This document shows positions 28,296-35,612 of a stretch of DNA of 64,000 bases, in pieces. Source of the DNA: Pseudonocardia sp. HH130629-09. Lineage in GTDB: Bacteria; Actinomycetota; Actinomycetes; Mycobacteriales; Pseudonocardiaceae. The stretch is from NCBI RefSeq assembly GCF_001294645.1, contig NZ_CP011868.1, positions 496,001 to 560,000 on the forward strand. The letters run 5' to 3'. Positions within the stretch are counted from its first letter, which is position 1; each line of letters opens with the position of its first letter. The notes beneath the pieces were generated by a model, which saw only the letters and a list, made by a program, of their open reading frames with translations, was not told the DNA's origin and did no database searches. A program made the position numbers and the translations under genes.

Positions 28296-28907
28296 GTGCC
28301 GAAGGAGCCCTACACCCTCACCGACCCCGCGCGGCTGCGTGCGCTGGCCCATCCGCTTCGGGTCGAGCTGCTGGAGCTGGTGGGGCTCGAACGGAGCGCG
28401 ACCGCCACCCGGTGCGCCGAGGTCACCGGCGAGAGCGTCGCCAGCTGCGCGTACCACCTGGGGATCCTCGCCAAGTACGGCTTCGTCGAGCCCGCCGAGG
28501 GCGGCCGGGCCCGGGAGAAGCCGTGGAAGCTGGTGCGCTACGGCCAGTCCTGGGGCGTCGAGGACGGCATGGAGCCCGAGACCGCGATGGCGGCCGAGAC
28601 GCTGTCGGAGGTCTACGTCGACCGCGTCGCCGAGAAGATGAAGCGGTGGTTCCGGCGCGCCGGGGCCGAGGCGCCCGAGTGGCGCGAGGGCGGCGGGTTC
28701 TCGGGGGGTTCCACCTGGATGACCGCCGAGGAGCTCGCCGAGCTGCACGAGGAGCTGGTCGCCGTCTCGCGGCGGTTCCGCGAGCGGCAGCACGACCCGG
28801 ACACCCGTCCGCCGGGGGCGCGGCCGGTCGAGTTCTTCTTCGGCACGTGGCTCCCGCGCCCGCCCGGCGAGATCACCCCGTCCGGCCCGCCGGGAGGTGG
28901 GTCGTGA
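28296..28907 (+). CDS. ArsR-like winged-helix transcriptional regulator
   Basis: A 203-residue regulator with an N-terminal winged-helix domain: TLTDPARLRALAHPLRVELLELVGLERSATATRCAEVTGESVASCAYHLGILAKYGFVEPAEG, i.e. the ArsR/HTH_20 pattern with recognition helix ASCAYHLGILAKYG. The C-terminal half (about residues 95-203) is acidic and helical (AAETLSEVYVDRVAEKMKRWF; MTAEELAELHEELVAVSRRFRER) and is typical of the actinobacterial regulators often paired with a drug exporter. No metal-binding Cys pair is evident, so metal sensing is unlikely. The GTG at 28296 is preferred. The stop overlaps the next small gene (GTGA). Confidence 0.85.
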   Translation: MPKEPYTLTDPARLRALAHPLRVELLELVGLERSATATRCAEVTGESVASCAYHLGILAKYGFVEPAEGGRAREKPWKLVRYGQSWGVEDGMEPETAMAAETLSEVYVDRVAEKMKRWFRRAGAEAPEWREGGGFSGGSTWMTAEELAELHEELVAVSRRFRERQHDPDTRPPGARPVEFFFGTWLPRPPGEITPSGPPGGGS

Positions 28908-29098
28908 TCGAGGACCACTGGGCCCGCCTCGCGCGGGCACGGATGGCGGACCTGCACCGCGAGGCCGAGGCTCACCGTCTCGGTCGCGGACGCCCCCGTC
29001 CGCGGGTGCGGGACTCCCTGCACTCCGCCTACGCCCGTCTGTGGTGGGCCGTCCGCCCGCGTGCCGGGACCTGGGCCCCACGGCTGCTGCAGCACTGA
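28904..29098 (+). CDS. Small basic protein of unknown function coupled to the HTH regulator
   Basis: A 64-residue protein (VIEDHWARLARARMADLHREA at the start) that is Arg-rich and helical, ending WAVRPRAGTWAPRLLQH. The GTG overlaps the regulator stop by four bases. No family is recognised. The codon pattern is consistent with a real gene, but the size and the lack of motifs leave doubt. Confidence 0.5.
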   Translation: MIEDHWARLARARMADLHREAEAHRLGRGRPRPRVRDSLHSAYARLWWAVRPRAGTWAPRLLQH

Positions 29099-29149
29099 CG
29101 CCCGGTCCACGGGGCGCCCGTCGACCGGTACCGCCGGCGCCGACCCGCG

Positions 29150-29203
29150 GAGATGCAGCTCAGCGGGAGTTGTGGATCTCCCCAGCCCGCTGAGCTGCAT
29201 CTC
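29150..29203. repeat. Dispersed palindromic element, copy 4 (type A)
   Basis: Perfect 18-bp arms: GAGATGCAGCTCAGCGGG at 29150-29167 and the exact complement at 29186-29203, 18-base middle. The arms are identical to copy 2. It forms an A-B pair with copy 5, 15 bp away. Confidence 0.92.
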
Positions 29204-29218
29204 GGTGTCCGGAATGCG

Positions 29219-29277
29219 TCGAGATGCAGTGCAGGATCCGTGCGGGGCGCGCGCAGCAGCCCTCAGCTGCATCTCGA
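29219..29277. repeat. Dispersed palindromic element, copy 5 (type B)
   Basis: Perfect outer 11-bp arms TCGAGATGCAG and CTGCATCTCGA with a less symmetric interior. The right half GCAGCCCTCAGCTGCATCTCGACG matches copy 1. It stands between the small gene at 28904 and the convergent katG. Confidence 0.88.
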
Positions 29278-29319
29278 CGGAGGTGCCGGGCGCGGTGTGT
29301 GGGCGAGGGCCCGGACATG

Positions 29320-29355
29320 ACGACGCCCGGACCGGTGACCCGGCCCGGGCGTCGT
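29320..29355 (-). terminator. Hairpin terminator downstream of katG
   Basis: ACGACGCCCGG (29320-29330) pairs with CCGGGCGTCGT (29345-29355), an 11-bp perfect stem with a 14-base interior, located about 20 bases past the katG stop. Confidence 0.75.
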
Positions 29356-29375
29356 GACGTGCTGCTACGCGACGA

Positions 29376-31622
29376 TCAGACGTCGTAGCGGTCGGCCATC
29401 ATGACCTTGTCCCAGGCGGCGACGAAGTCGCGGACGAACTTCTCCTGCGCGTCGTCGGAGGCGTAGACCTCGGCGACGGCGCGCAGCTCGGAGTTCGACC
29501 CGAATACCAGGTCGGCGCGGGTGCCGGTCCGCTTGACGTTCCCGGAGGCGTCGACGGCCTCGAAGGAGTCGTCGTCGCCGGCCACCGAGCGCCACTGGAC
29601 GTCGCCGGCCAGCAGGTTGGTGAAGAAGTCGTTGGACAGCGTGCCGACCCGGTCGGTGAACACGCCGGCCGTCGACCCGCCGGTGTTGGCGCCCAGCACG
29701 CGCAGGCCGCCGACCAGCACGGTCATCTCCGGGGCGGAGACGCCGAGCAGGTTCGCGCGGTCGACGAGCAGGAACTCGCCGGGCAGGGTGTGGCCCTTGC
29801 CGCGGTAGTTGCGGAAGCCGTCGGCGGTGGGCTCCAGGTAGGAGAACGACTCGACGTCGGTCTTCTCCTGGGTGGCGTCGGTCCGGCCCGGGACGAACGG
29901 CACGGTGATGTCGTGCCCGCCGTCCTTGGCGGCCTTCTCCAGGGCGGCGGCACCGGCCAGCACGACGAGGTCGGCGAAGGAGATCTTCTTGCCGCCGGTC
30001 AGCGAGCCGTTGATCTCGGACCGGAGCGACTCCAGCGCCGAGACGACCTGGCGCAGCGTGTCGGGGTCGTTGACCTCCCACTGCAGCTGCGGCTCCAGGC
30101 GGATGCGGCCGCCGTTGGTGCCACCGCGCTTGTCGGACTGGCGGAACGACGAGGCCGCGGCCCAGGCGGTCTTGATCAGGTCGGTGACCGACAGGCCGGA
30201 CTCGAGGACCTTCGCCTTGATCGACGCGACGTCGTCGGCGTCCACCAGCGGGTGGTCGACGGCCGGGACCGGGTCCTGCCACAGGAGCTCCTCCTGCGGC
30301 ACCCAGGCGCCGATGTAGCGCTCCTTCGGGCCCATGTCGCGGTGGGTCAGCTTGTACCAGGCGCGGCGGTAGGCGTCCTCGAACTCACCCGGGTTGTCCA
30401 GCCAGCGGCGGGTGATCTCGCCGTAGACCGGGTCGACCCGCATGGACACGTCGGTGACCAGCATCGTCGGCTTGCGGTTCGGGAAGCCGGGCTCCGGGTC
30501 CGGGATGATCTCCGGTGCGTCCTTGGCGACGAACTGCCGCGCGCCGGCCGGCGACTCGGTCAGCTCCCACTCGTAGGCGTAGAGGTGCTTGAGGTAGTCG
30601 TGGCTCCACCGGTTCGGGGTGCGGGTCCAGATGACCTCGAGCCCGGAGGTGATGGCGTCGCGGCCCTTGCCCTTGCCGTAGTTCTGCTTCCAGCCCAGGC
30701 CCTGCTCGGTGATGTCGGCGGCCTCCGGCTCGGGGCCGACGTTGCCGTTCTCGTCGGGGTTGGCGGCACCGTGGGCCTTGCCGAGGGTGTGGCCGCCGAC
30801 GATCAGCGCCGCGGTCTCCACGTCGTTCATCGCCATCCGGCCGAAGGTCTCGCGGATGTCGCGCGCGGCGGCGATCGGGTCACCGCTGGCGTCCGGGCCC
30901 TCCGGGTTGACGTAGATCAGGCCCATGTGCGACGCGCCGAGCGGCTTCTCCAGCTCGCGGTGGGCGAAGTCCTTGCTGCCGCCGTAGCGCGCGTCGTTGC
31001 CCAGCCAGACGTTCTCCGAGCCCCAGTAGACGTCCTCGTCGGGCTCCCACACGTCGGCGCGGCCGCCGGCGAAGCCGAACATCGGGAAGCCGGAGATCTC
31101 GTGCGCGCGGTTGCCCGCGAAGACAATCAGGTCGGCCCAGGAGACCTTGCGGCCCCACTTCTGCTTGACCGGCCAGAGCAGCCGGCGGGCCTTGTCCAGG
31201 TTGCCGTTGTCCGGCCAGCTGTTCAGCGGGGCGAAGCGCTGCATGCCGGCGCCCGCGCCGCCGCGGCCGTCGTAGGTCCGGTAGGTGCCCGCGGAGTGCC
31301 AGGCCATCCGGATGAAGAACCCGGCGTAGCTGCCGTGGTCAGCCGGCCACCAGTCCTGCGAGGTGGTGATGACGGCGTCGACGTCGCGCGCGAGCTCGTC
31401 GAGGTCGACGGTGGCGAACTCCTTCGCGTAGTCGAAGTCCGGCTCCATCGGGTCCGACGCGGGAGCGTGCTTGCGGAGGATCTTCAGGTTGAGCTGGTTG
31501 GGCCACCAGCTCTGGTTGCCGCCACCCTCGGTGGGGTGCGCGATGCGACCGGCGGCGACGGGGCAACCGCCGTCCTGCTCGCGGTTCATCTTGCTCTCGA
31601 CGGTGGGGTGCTCGTCAGACAC
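29376..31622 (-). CDS. katG: Catalase-peroxidase KatG
   Basis: A 748-residue haem enzyme that removes hydrogen peroxide by catalase and peroxidase activity. The distal site [21 protein letters not shown] gives Arg, Trp and His; the proximal His is in [13 protein letters not shown]; the covalent Met-Tyr-Trp adduct residues are present (Tyr in [11 protein letters not shown], Met in [13 protein letters not shown], the distal Trp). [12 protein letters not shown] keeps the Ser that corresponds to Ser315 of the mycobacterial enzyme. The second, haem-free copy follows from about residue 430. The length is typical. It overlaps the end of furA by eight bases, so it is the second gene of a furA-katG operon. 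Confidence 0.97.
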   Translation of the reverse strand: MSDEHPTVESKMNREQDGGCPVAAGRIAHPTEGGGNQSWWPNQLNLKILRKHAPASDPMEPDFDYAKEFATVDLDELARDVDAVITTSQDWWPADHGSYAGFFIRMAWHSAGTYRTYDGRGGAGAGMQRFAPLNSWPDNGNLDKARRLLWPVKQKWGRKVSWADLIVFAGNRAHEISGFPMFGFAGGRADVWEPDEDVYWGSENVWLGNDARYGGSKDFAHRELEKPLGASHMGLIYVNPEGPDASGDPIAAARDIRETFGRMAMNDVETAALIVGGHTLGKAHGAANPDENGNVGPEPEAADITEQGLGWKQNYGKGKGRDAITSGLEVIWTRTPNRWSHDYLKHLYAYEWELTESPAGARQFVAKDAPEIIPDPEPGFPNRKPTMLVTDVSMRVDPVYGEITRRWLDNPGEFEDAYRRAWYKLTHRDMGPKERYIGAWVPQEELLWQDPVPAVDHPLVDADDVASIKAKVLESGLSVTDLIKTAWAAASSFRQSDKRGGTNGGRIRLEPQLQWEVNDPDTLRQVVSALESLRSEINGSLTGGKKISFADLVVLAGAAALEKAAKDGGHDITVPFVPGRTDATQEKTDVESFSYLEPTADGFRNYRGKGHTLPGEFLLVDRANLLGVSAPEMTVLVGGLRVLGANTGGSTAGVFTDRVGTLSNDFFTNLLAGDVQWRSVAGDDDSFEAVDASGNVKRTGTRADLVFGSNSELRAVAEVYASDDAQEKFVRDFVAAWDKVMMADRYDV

Positions 31623-32061
31623 GGGACATCCTCTCGGGATCAGTGGATGAGCAGTCGGGGCACCGTCCCCAGTAGACGACCTCGGCCTCGTCGATCACGA
31701 AGCCGCTGTCGTCGGAGGCGGTGAGACAGGGTGCGGAGCCGACGGCGCAGTCGACGTCGGCGATGGCGCCACAGGATCGGCAGACCACGTGGTGGTGGTT
31801 GTCGCCGACCCGCGCCTCGTACCGCGCGACGGAGCCGGTGGGCTGGATCCGACGAACCAGCCCCGAGGAGTGCAGCGCACGCAGCACGTCGTAGACGGCC
31901 TGGTGCGACACCTCCCCGAGGTCCTCCCGCACGACACGGATGATCGACTCCGTGTCCGCGTGCTGGTGGGAGTGGACCGCCTGCAGCACGGCCAGGCGAG
32001 GACGCGTCACGCGCAGCGACGCTCCACGCAACATGCCTTCGTAGTCCGATGCGTTCGACAC
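31615..32061 (-). CDS. furA: Fur-family regulator FurA
   Basis: A 148-residue Fur protein. The winged helix is [58 protein letters not shown]. The dimer and metal region has [26 protein letters not shown] with the C-x-x-C pair, and a second CPDC pair near the C-terminus. FurA proteins repress katG and their own gene and lose binding on oxidation. The GTG at 32061 ([14 protein letters not shown]) gives the family length; no stop separates this frame from the decayed gene upstream, so the frame as read is longer. It is the first gene of the furA-katG operon. Confidence 0.93.
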   Translation of the reverse strand: MSNASDYEGMLRGASLRVTRPRLAVLQAVHSHQHADTESIIRVVREDLGEVSHQAVYDVLRALHSSGLVRRIQPTGSVARYEARVGDNHHHVVCRSCGAIADVDCAVGSAPCLTASDDSGFVIDEAEVVYWGRCPDCSSTDPERMSRV

Positions 32062-32083
32062 GGCGGCGAGCCTGCCCGCTTTT

Positions 32084-32098
32084 CTTGAGTCAGTCAAG
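32084..32098 (-). promoter_or_regulatory. Putative FurA operator / promoter
   Basis: CTTGA-CTGAC-TCAAG (minus strand) is a perfect 5-bp inverted repeat embedded in an A/T-rich patch (AACTTGACTGACTCAAGAAA) 23-37 bases upstream of the furA start. The TTGACT inside also resembles a -35 element. Autoregulation by FurA at an AT-rich palindrome is established in mycobacteria; the exact site here is inferred. Confidence 0.6.
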
Positions 32099-32110
32099 TT
32101 TCGGCGTGTC

Positions 32111-32587
32111 TCAGTACGAGACCGGCGCCACATCACCTGGAACGGTGGCCGGAGGTCCTTCTCGAAGATCTTGCCGGTCGGGTGGCGGGGGAGCTCCGAC
32201 AGGGCGTCGACGGTCGTCGGACATGTGAACGACGCGCGGTGGGCGCGCGCATGAACCAGCAGGTCCGCGACGTAGGAGATCGCGGCCGGGGTCCCGTCGG
32301 CGAAGTGGCCGGTCGAGGACCACTCGGCGGTCAGGGTGTCGCCGCCCTCGTGGATCCGCAGGTCGTGCATCCCGCCGTCGAGGGTCAGGAGATCGGGCAC
32401 GGTGCGCATCCAGGCCTCGACGGCCTCCCGGCCCTCGACGCGTGTGGGCATCCCCTCCGGGGCGAACGGGAACTCGTGCACGGCGTCCTCGCGGTACATG
32501 GCCATGAACGTCTCGACGTCCTCCCGGTGGAAAGGCTTCGAGGCCGGCGGTCAGCAGCCGGACCCGGTCGCTGGTGGACGTGGACAT
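32111..32587 (-). pseudogene. Chimeric remnant: NTF2/SnoaL-like start fused to acyl-CoA synthetase C-terminus
   Basis: From ATG 32587 the protein starts MSTSTSDRVRLLTAGLEAF. At a T run (plus 32531-32533) one extra base shifts the frame, after which the NTF2-like part resumes: HREDVETFMAMYREDAVHEF, GMPTRVEGREAVEAWM, STGHFADGTPAAISYVA. There the NTF2 fold stops abruptly and the text becomes the C-terminal end of an AMP-forming acyl-CoA synthetase: LLVHARAHRASFTCP followed by LSELPRHPTGKIFEKDLR, with the catalytic Lys segment PTGKI. The junction is near 32261. A deletion that fused two genes, plus a frameshift, explains this. In the second frame there is no stop before furA. It is divergent from the TetR gene behind twin palindromes. 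Confidence 0.75.
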
Positions 32588-32607
32588 CGCATCCCTCCGT
32601 TCGCCCA

Positions 32608-32627
32608 ACGGAACGGTATCGTTCCGT
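32608..32627. promoter_or_regulatory. TetR-type operator, site 1
   Basis: ACGGAACG-GTAT-CGTTCCGT is a perfect palindrome with 8-bp arms, 20 bases before the start of the NTF2-like remnant. Its arms are identical to those of site 2; the centres are 49 bp apart. Confidence 0.8.
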
Positions 32628-32652
32628 TTTGGTGTCCGAGGCTAGGTCGACG

Positions 32653-32680
32653 GCCGACGGAACGCAAGCGTTCCGTCGGC
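32653..32680. promoter_or_regulatory. TetR-type operator, site 2
   Basis: GCCGACGGAACG-CAAG-CGTTCCGTCGGC is a perfect palindrome with 12-bp arms, ending 15 bases before the TetR start codon. The shared core ACGGAACG-N4-CGTTCCGT with site 1 points to one dimeric regulator that controls both divergent genes. Confidence 0.82.
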
Positions 32681-32695
32681 GGCTAGGATGTCGGC

Positions 32696-33294
32696 GTGAC
32701 GCTCCGACGAACCACCGGCGGCGGAGCGGTGCTGCGCCCCCGTGTCACCGAGGCGATCGTGTCCGCGGCCTTCGCCGAGCTGGCCGCGTCCGGGTACGGC
32801 CGCCTGTCGATGGAGGCGGTCGCCCGGCGTGCGAGTGTGGGCAAGGCGGCGCTGTACCGCCGCTGGTCGTCGAAGGAGCAGATGCTGGCCGACCTGGTCC
32901 GCCAGGCCGTCGCCGACACCTTGCCCCCGCCCCCGCGACCGGGGCGTTCCGCAGCGACCTGCGTGAGCTGCTCGGTGCCCTGCGCGACCAGGTGGCCACC
33001 CCGGTGGTGGCGGCGGTGGTCCCGACGCTGCTCGCCGAGTTCCGCCACACCCCGGCGCTGGCCGAGGTGCTGCAGACGGACGTGGCCGGTCCGCGGCGGG
33101 AGGTCGGCGTGCAGATGCTCCGGGCGGCGATCGCGCGGGGGGACCTGCCGCCGGCGGTGGACGTCGATCTCGCGGTCGACCTCCTGATCGCCCCGCTGCT
33201 GTTCCGGGTGCTGGTCACGGGGGCGGCGTGCGACGACCCGTACCTGGACACGCTCGCCGCGGCGGTCGAGGCGGGGGTCCGCGCCACCGCGTAG
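32696..33294 (+). pseudogene. TetR-family regulator, frameshifted
   Basis: From GTG 32696 the N-terminal HTH reads normally: VTEAIVSAAFAELAASGYGRLSMEAVARRASVGKAALYRRWSSKEQMLADLV. At a pair of C runs (32924-32934) the frame breaks: continuing gives Arg/Trp/Cys-rich nonsense to 33187, whereas the effector-binding half (ATGAFRSDLRELLGALRDQ, VVPTLLAEFRHTPALAEVLQ, LAVDLLIAPLLFRVLVTGAACDDPYLD) continues in another frame to 33294. One added C restores TLPPAPATGAF. Read literally, the product would keep a DNA-binding domain but no proper dimerisation core. It is divergent from the chimeric remnant with two perfect palindromes between them, its likely operators. Confidence 0.85.
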
Positions 33295-33451
33295 CGGTCG
33301 GGGACCCGATCGCCACGGTCCGGCCGGTCCCGCGCCGCCCGGAACGGTGCGGGGCCCGCCTCCCGTCGCGATCCCGGGCTGGGCGAGGATTGGCGCAGGC
33401 GATGCCCCGGTGCGAACCCCGGGGCACGACGCGAGACGGACGGAGACCGGA

Positions 33452-34393
33452 GTGCAGGAGACCGCGTCCACGGACCCGGCGACGGCGGCCGGGAGCGGGC
33501 GGATCGTCGTCGAGGGGCTCGGCAAGAAGTTCGGCCCGGTCGAGGCCGTGCACGACCTGTCGTTCACCGTCGAGCCCGGCTCGGTGACCGGGTTCCTCGG
33601 GCCCAACGGCTCGGGCAAGACGACGACGCTGCGGATGATCCTCGGCCTGGTCGTGCCCAGCACCGGACGCGCACTCGTCGACGGGGTGCCGTTCTCCGCG
33701 CTGGTCTCGCCCGGCCGCGTCGTCGGCGCGGTGCTGGAGGTGCAGGGGGTGCATCCGCGACGCACCGCCAGCGCACACCTGCGCGCCGCGGCCGCCGCGA
33801 TCGGCGTGCCCGACACCCGGGTCGACGAGGTGCTCACCCTGGTGGGCCTGGCCGCCGCCGCGGACCGCTCGGCGGGCGGGTTCTCGCTCGGCATGAACCA
33901 GCGGCTGGCCCTGGCGGTGGCACTGCTCGGCGACCCGCGCATCCTCGTGCTCGACGAGCCGGGCAACGGCCTGGACCCCGACGGCATCGCCTGGCTGCGC
34001 TCGTTCCTGCAGGCCTTCGCCGCGTCGGGGCGCAGCGTGCTCGTCTCCTCCCACCAGCTGGCCGAAATGGAGCTGACCGCGCAGCGGCTGGTCGTCATCG
34101 ACCGTGGTGCCTGCCGCTTCGACGGCACCGTCGCCGAGCTGCGCGCCGGCCACGGCTCTCGCGTGCTCGTGCGCGCCGCGGACCCGGCCCGGCTGGCCGA
34201 GGCGCTCGCCACGGACGGGATCACCGAGATCGACCGCGTCGACGACGGCGTGCTGGCCGTCGGCGGGGCCGACGCGGTCCGCGTCGGGGACCTGGCGCTC
34301 GCCGCGGGCGTCGCCGTGTACGGGATGAGCGAGGAGCGGGCCGGGCTGGAACAGATGTTCCTGCGCCTGCTCGCCGGTGAGGAGCAGCGCTGA
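33452..34393 (+). CDS. ABC-2 type transporter ATP-binding subunit
   Basis: A 313-residue ATPase of the drug/bacitracin export class: Walker A FLGPNGSGKTTTLRM (near residue 50), a signature region FSLGMNQRLALAVALLGDP (SLGMNQR in place of LSGGQ, normal for this class), Walker B LVLDEPGNGLDPDGI, H-loop VLVSSHQLAEME. The C-terminal about 90 residues form the accessory domain typical of BcrA/CcmA-like exporters. The GTG at 33452 follows GGAGACCGGA. The stop and the permease start share bases (TGATG), so the pair is translationally coupled. The substrate is unknown; a self-resistance or membrane-stress role is usual. Confidence 0.9.
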   Translation: MQETASTDPATAAGSGRIVVEGLGKKFGPVEAVHDLSFTVEPGSVTGFLGPNGSGKTTTLRMILGLVVPSTGRALVDGVPFSALVSPGRVVGAVLEVQGVHPRRTASAHLRAAAAAIGVPDTRVDEVLTLVGLAAAADRSAGGFSLGMNQRLALAVALLGDPRILVLDEPGNGLDPDGIAWLRSFLQAFAASGRSVLVSSHQLAEMELTAQRLVVIDRGACRFDGTVAELRAGHGSRVLVRAADPARLAEALATDGITEIDRVDDGVLAVGGADAVRVGDLALAAGVAVYGMSEERAGLEQMFLRLLAGEEQR

Positions 34394-35253
34394 TGGCGAC
34401 CGTGAGCCTCGACCGCTTCCGCGCGGTGCTGACCGCGGAGGTCCGCAAGACCCTGTCCACCCGGGTGTGGTGGCTGCTGTTCCTCCCGGTGCTGCTGCTC
34501 GCGCTGGCCCAGAGCCTGCTCGGCAGCATCCTGCAGCTACTCGTGCCGCAGGCCACCGAGACCTCCTCGATCCTGATGCTCGCGGGCCTGGCGTCGGGCC
34601 TGACCATGACCGCGATCGTCGGCGCCGCCTTCGGGACCCTGCTGGGCACCGGCGACTTCCGGCACCGCACGGTCACGCTGGCCTACCTGACCGGGTCCCG
34701 GGGCCAGGTGCTCGCGGCCAAGGCGGTGATCGCCGCCGTCGTCGCCGGGCTGTACGCGCTGGCCCTCGTCGTGGTCGGCCCGCTGCTCGGCGGTGCGGCG
34801 CTCGGCGGCCAGCAGCTCCCCGACCTCGGCCGGCTCGCCGGGCTGGGCGCGATCGGGATCCTGGTGTGCGCGCTGTGGGGGGTGCTCGGCGTCGCCGTCG
34901 GGACCCTGGTCACCAACCAGGCCGGGGCGATCGCGCTCACCGTCGGCTACCTGCTGATCGGGGAGAACCTGATCGCCGGGGCGCTGCGCGCGGGCGACGG
35001 GTCCTCGCTCGGGGACCCGTCGGTGTTCGCCCGGCTGACCCCGTTCCTGCCCGGCAACGCCGGTGACCTCGCCGTCTGGGAGCCGGTCGTGAGCTCGGCC
35101 GGGCTGGGCGCGCAGTCCCGGTTCGTCCTGGAGTTCCTGGCCGGGGTCAGCGCCCCGCCGCCCGGCTGGGTCGGGCTGCTGGTCCTGGCGGCGTGGACGG
35201 CCGCGGGGATCGCGCTGGCCGCCGTCGTCGGGGCACGGCGGGACATCACCTGA
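34393..35253 (+). CDS. ABC-2 type transporter permease
   Basis: A 286-residue membrane protein with six hydrophobic segments: VWWLLFLPVLLLALAQSLLG, LASGLTMTAIVGAAFGTLLG, AVIAAVVAGLYALALVVVGP, LGAIGILVCALWGVLGVAVG, AIALTVGYLLIGENLIAGAL and WVGLLVLAAWTAAGIALAAVVG. The motif GTGDFRHRTVTLAYL is typical of BcrB-like permeases. It overlaps the ATPase stop by one base. It completes a two-gene exporter. Confidence 0.9.
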   Translation: MATVSLDRFRAVLTAEVRKTLSTRVWWLLFLPVLLLALAQSLLGSILQLLVPQATETSSILMLAGLASGLTMTAIVGAAFGTLLGTGDFRHRTVTLAYLTGSRGQVLAAKAVIAAVVAGLYALALVVVGPLLGGAALGGQQLPDLGRLAGLGAIGILVCALWGVLGVAVGTLVTNQAGAIALTVGYLLIGENLIAGALRAGDGSSLGDPSVFARLTPFLPGNAGDLAVWEPVVSSAGLGAQSRFVLEFLAGVSAPPPGWVGLLVLAAWTAAGIALAAVVGARRDIT

Positions 35254-35612
35254 GCAGTGCCGGTGGGCGGCCCCCGGGTCTCCGACGCGGCGGTGCCGTA
35301 GGTGCGGGATGCCGGCCCTGAGCCGCCTCCCGCCGTGAGTACCGCTGGGTACCTCGTCGATCAGCGCATGACCGTTGTCCGCCCGGCCTCCGGCAGCGCT
35401 CATGCACTGATCGACGGTGCGGCGGCGGGTCCGGAGCGACGAGGTGCGGCGCCGGGGACCACGGCGACGACGGTGGGCGCGGCCGCGTCGACCCGGTCGA
35501 GCCGCGGTGGGCCGTGCGGGGGAGCTACCCGCGCCCGGCTGCCTGCGCCGTCGACCCCGTGTCGGGCGGCGTCGACGGGCCGGCTGTCGGGGGTCGGGCA
35601 TAGCCTGGCGAC
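35254..35612. other. Gene-free stretch with a 16-bp imperfect inverted repeat
   Basis: No convincing frame is seen. GTCGATCAGCGCATGA (35356-35371) and TCATGCACTGATCGAC (35400-35415) pair with one mismatch around a 28-base loop. It differs in sequence from the GAGATGCAG element family. The fused exporter starts 197 bp later, so this could be a terminator for the upstream operon or another palindromic repeat family. Confidence 0.6.

Noticed and set aside
29790-31724. Long open frame antisense to katG
   Set aside because: Low-complexity Val/Arg/Gly text that mirrors the katG codon pattern.
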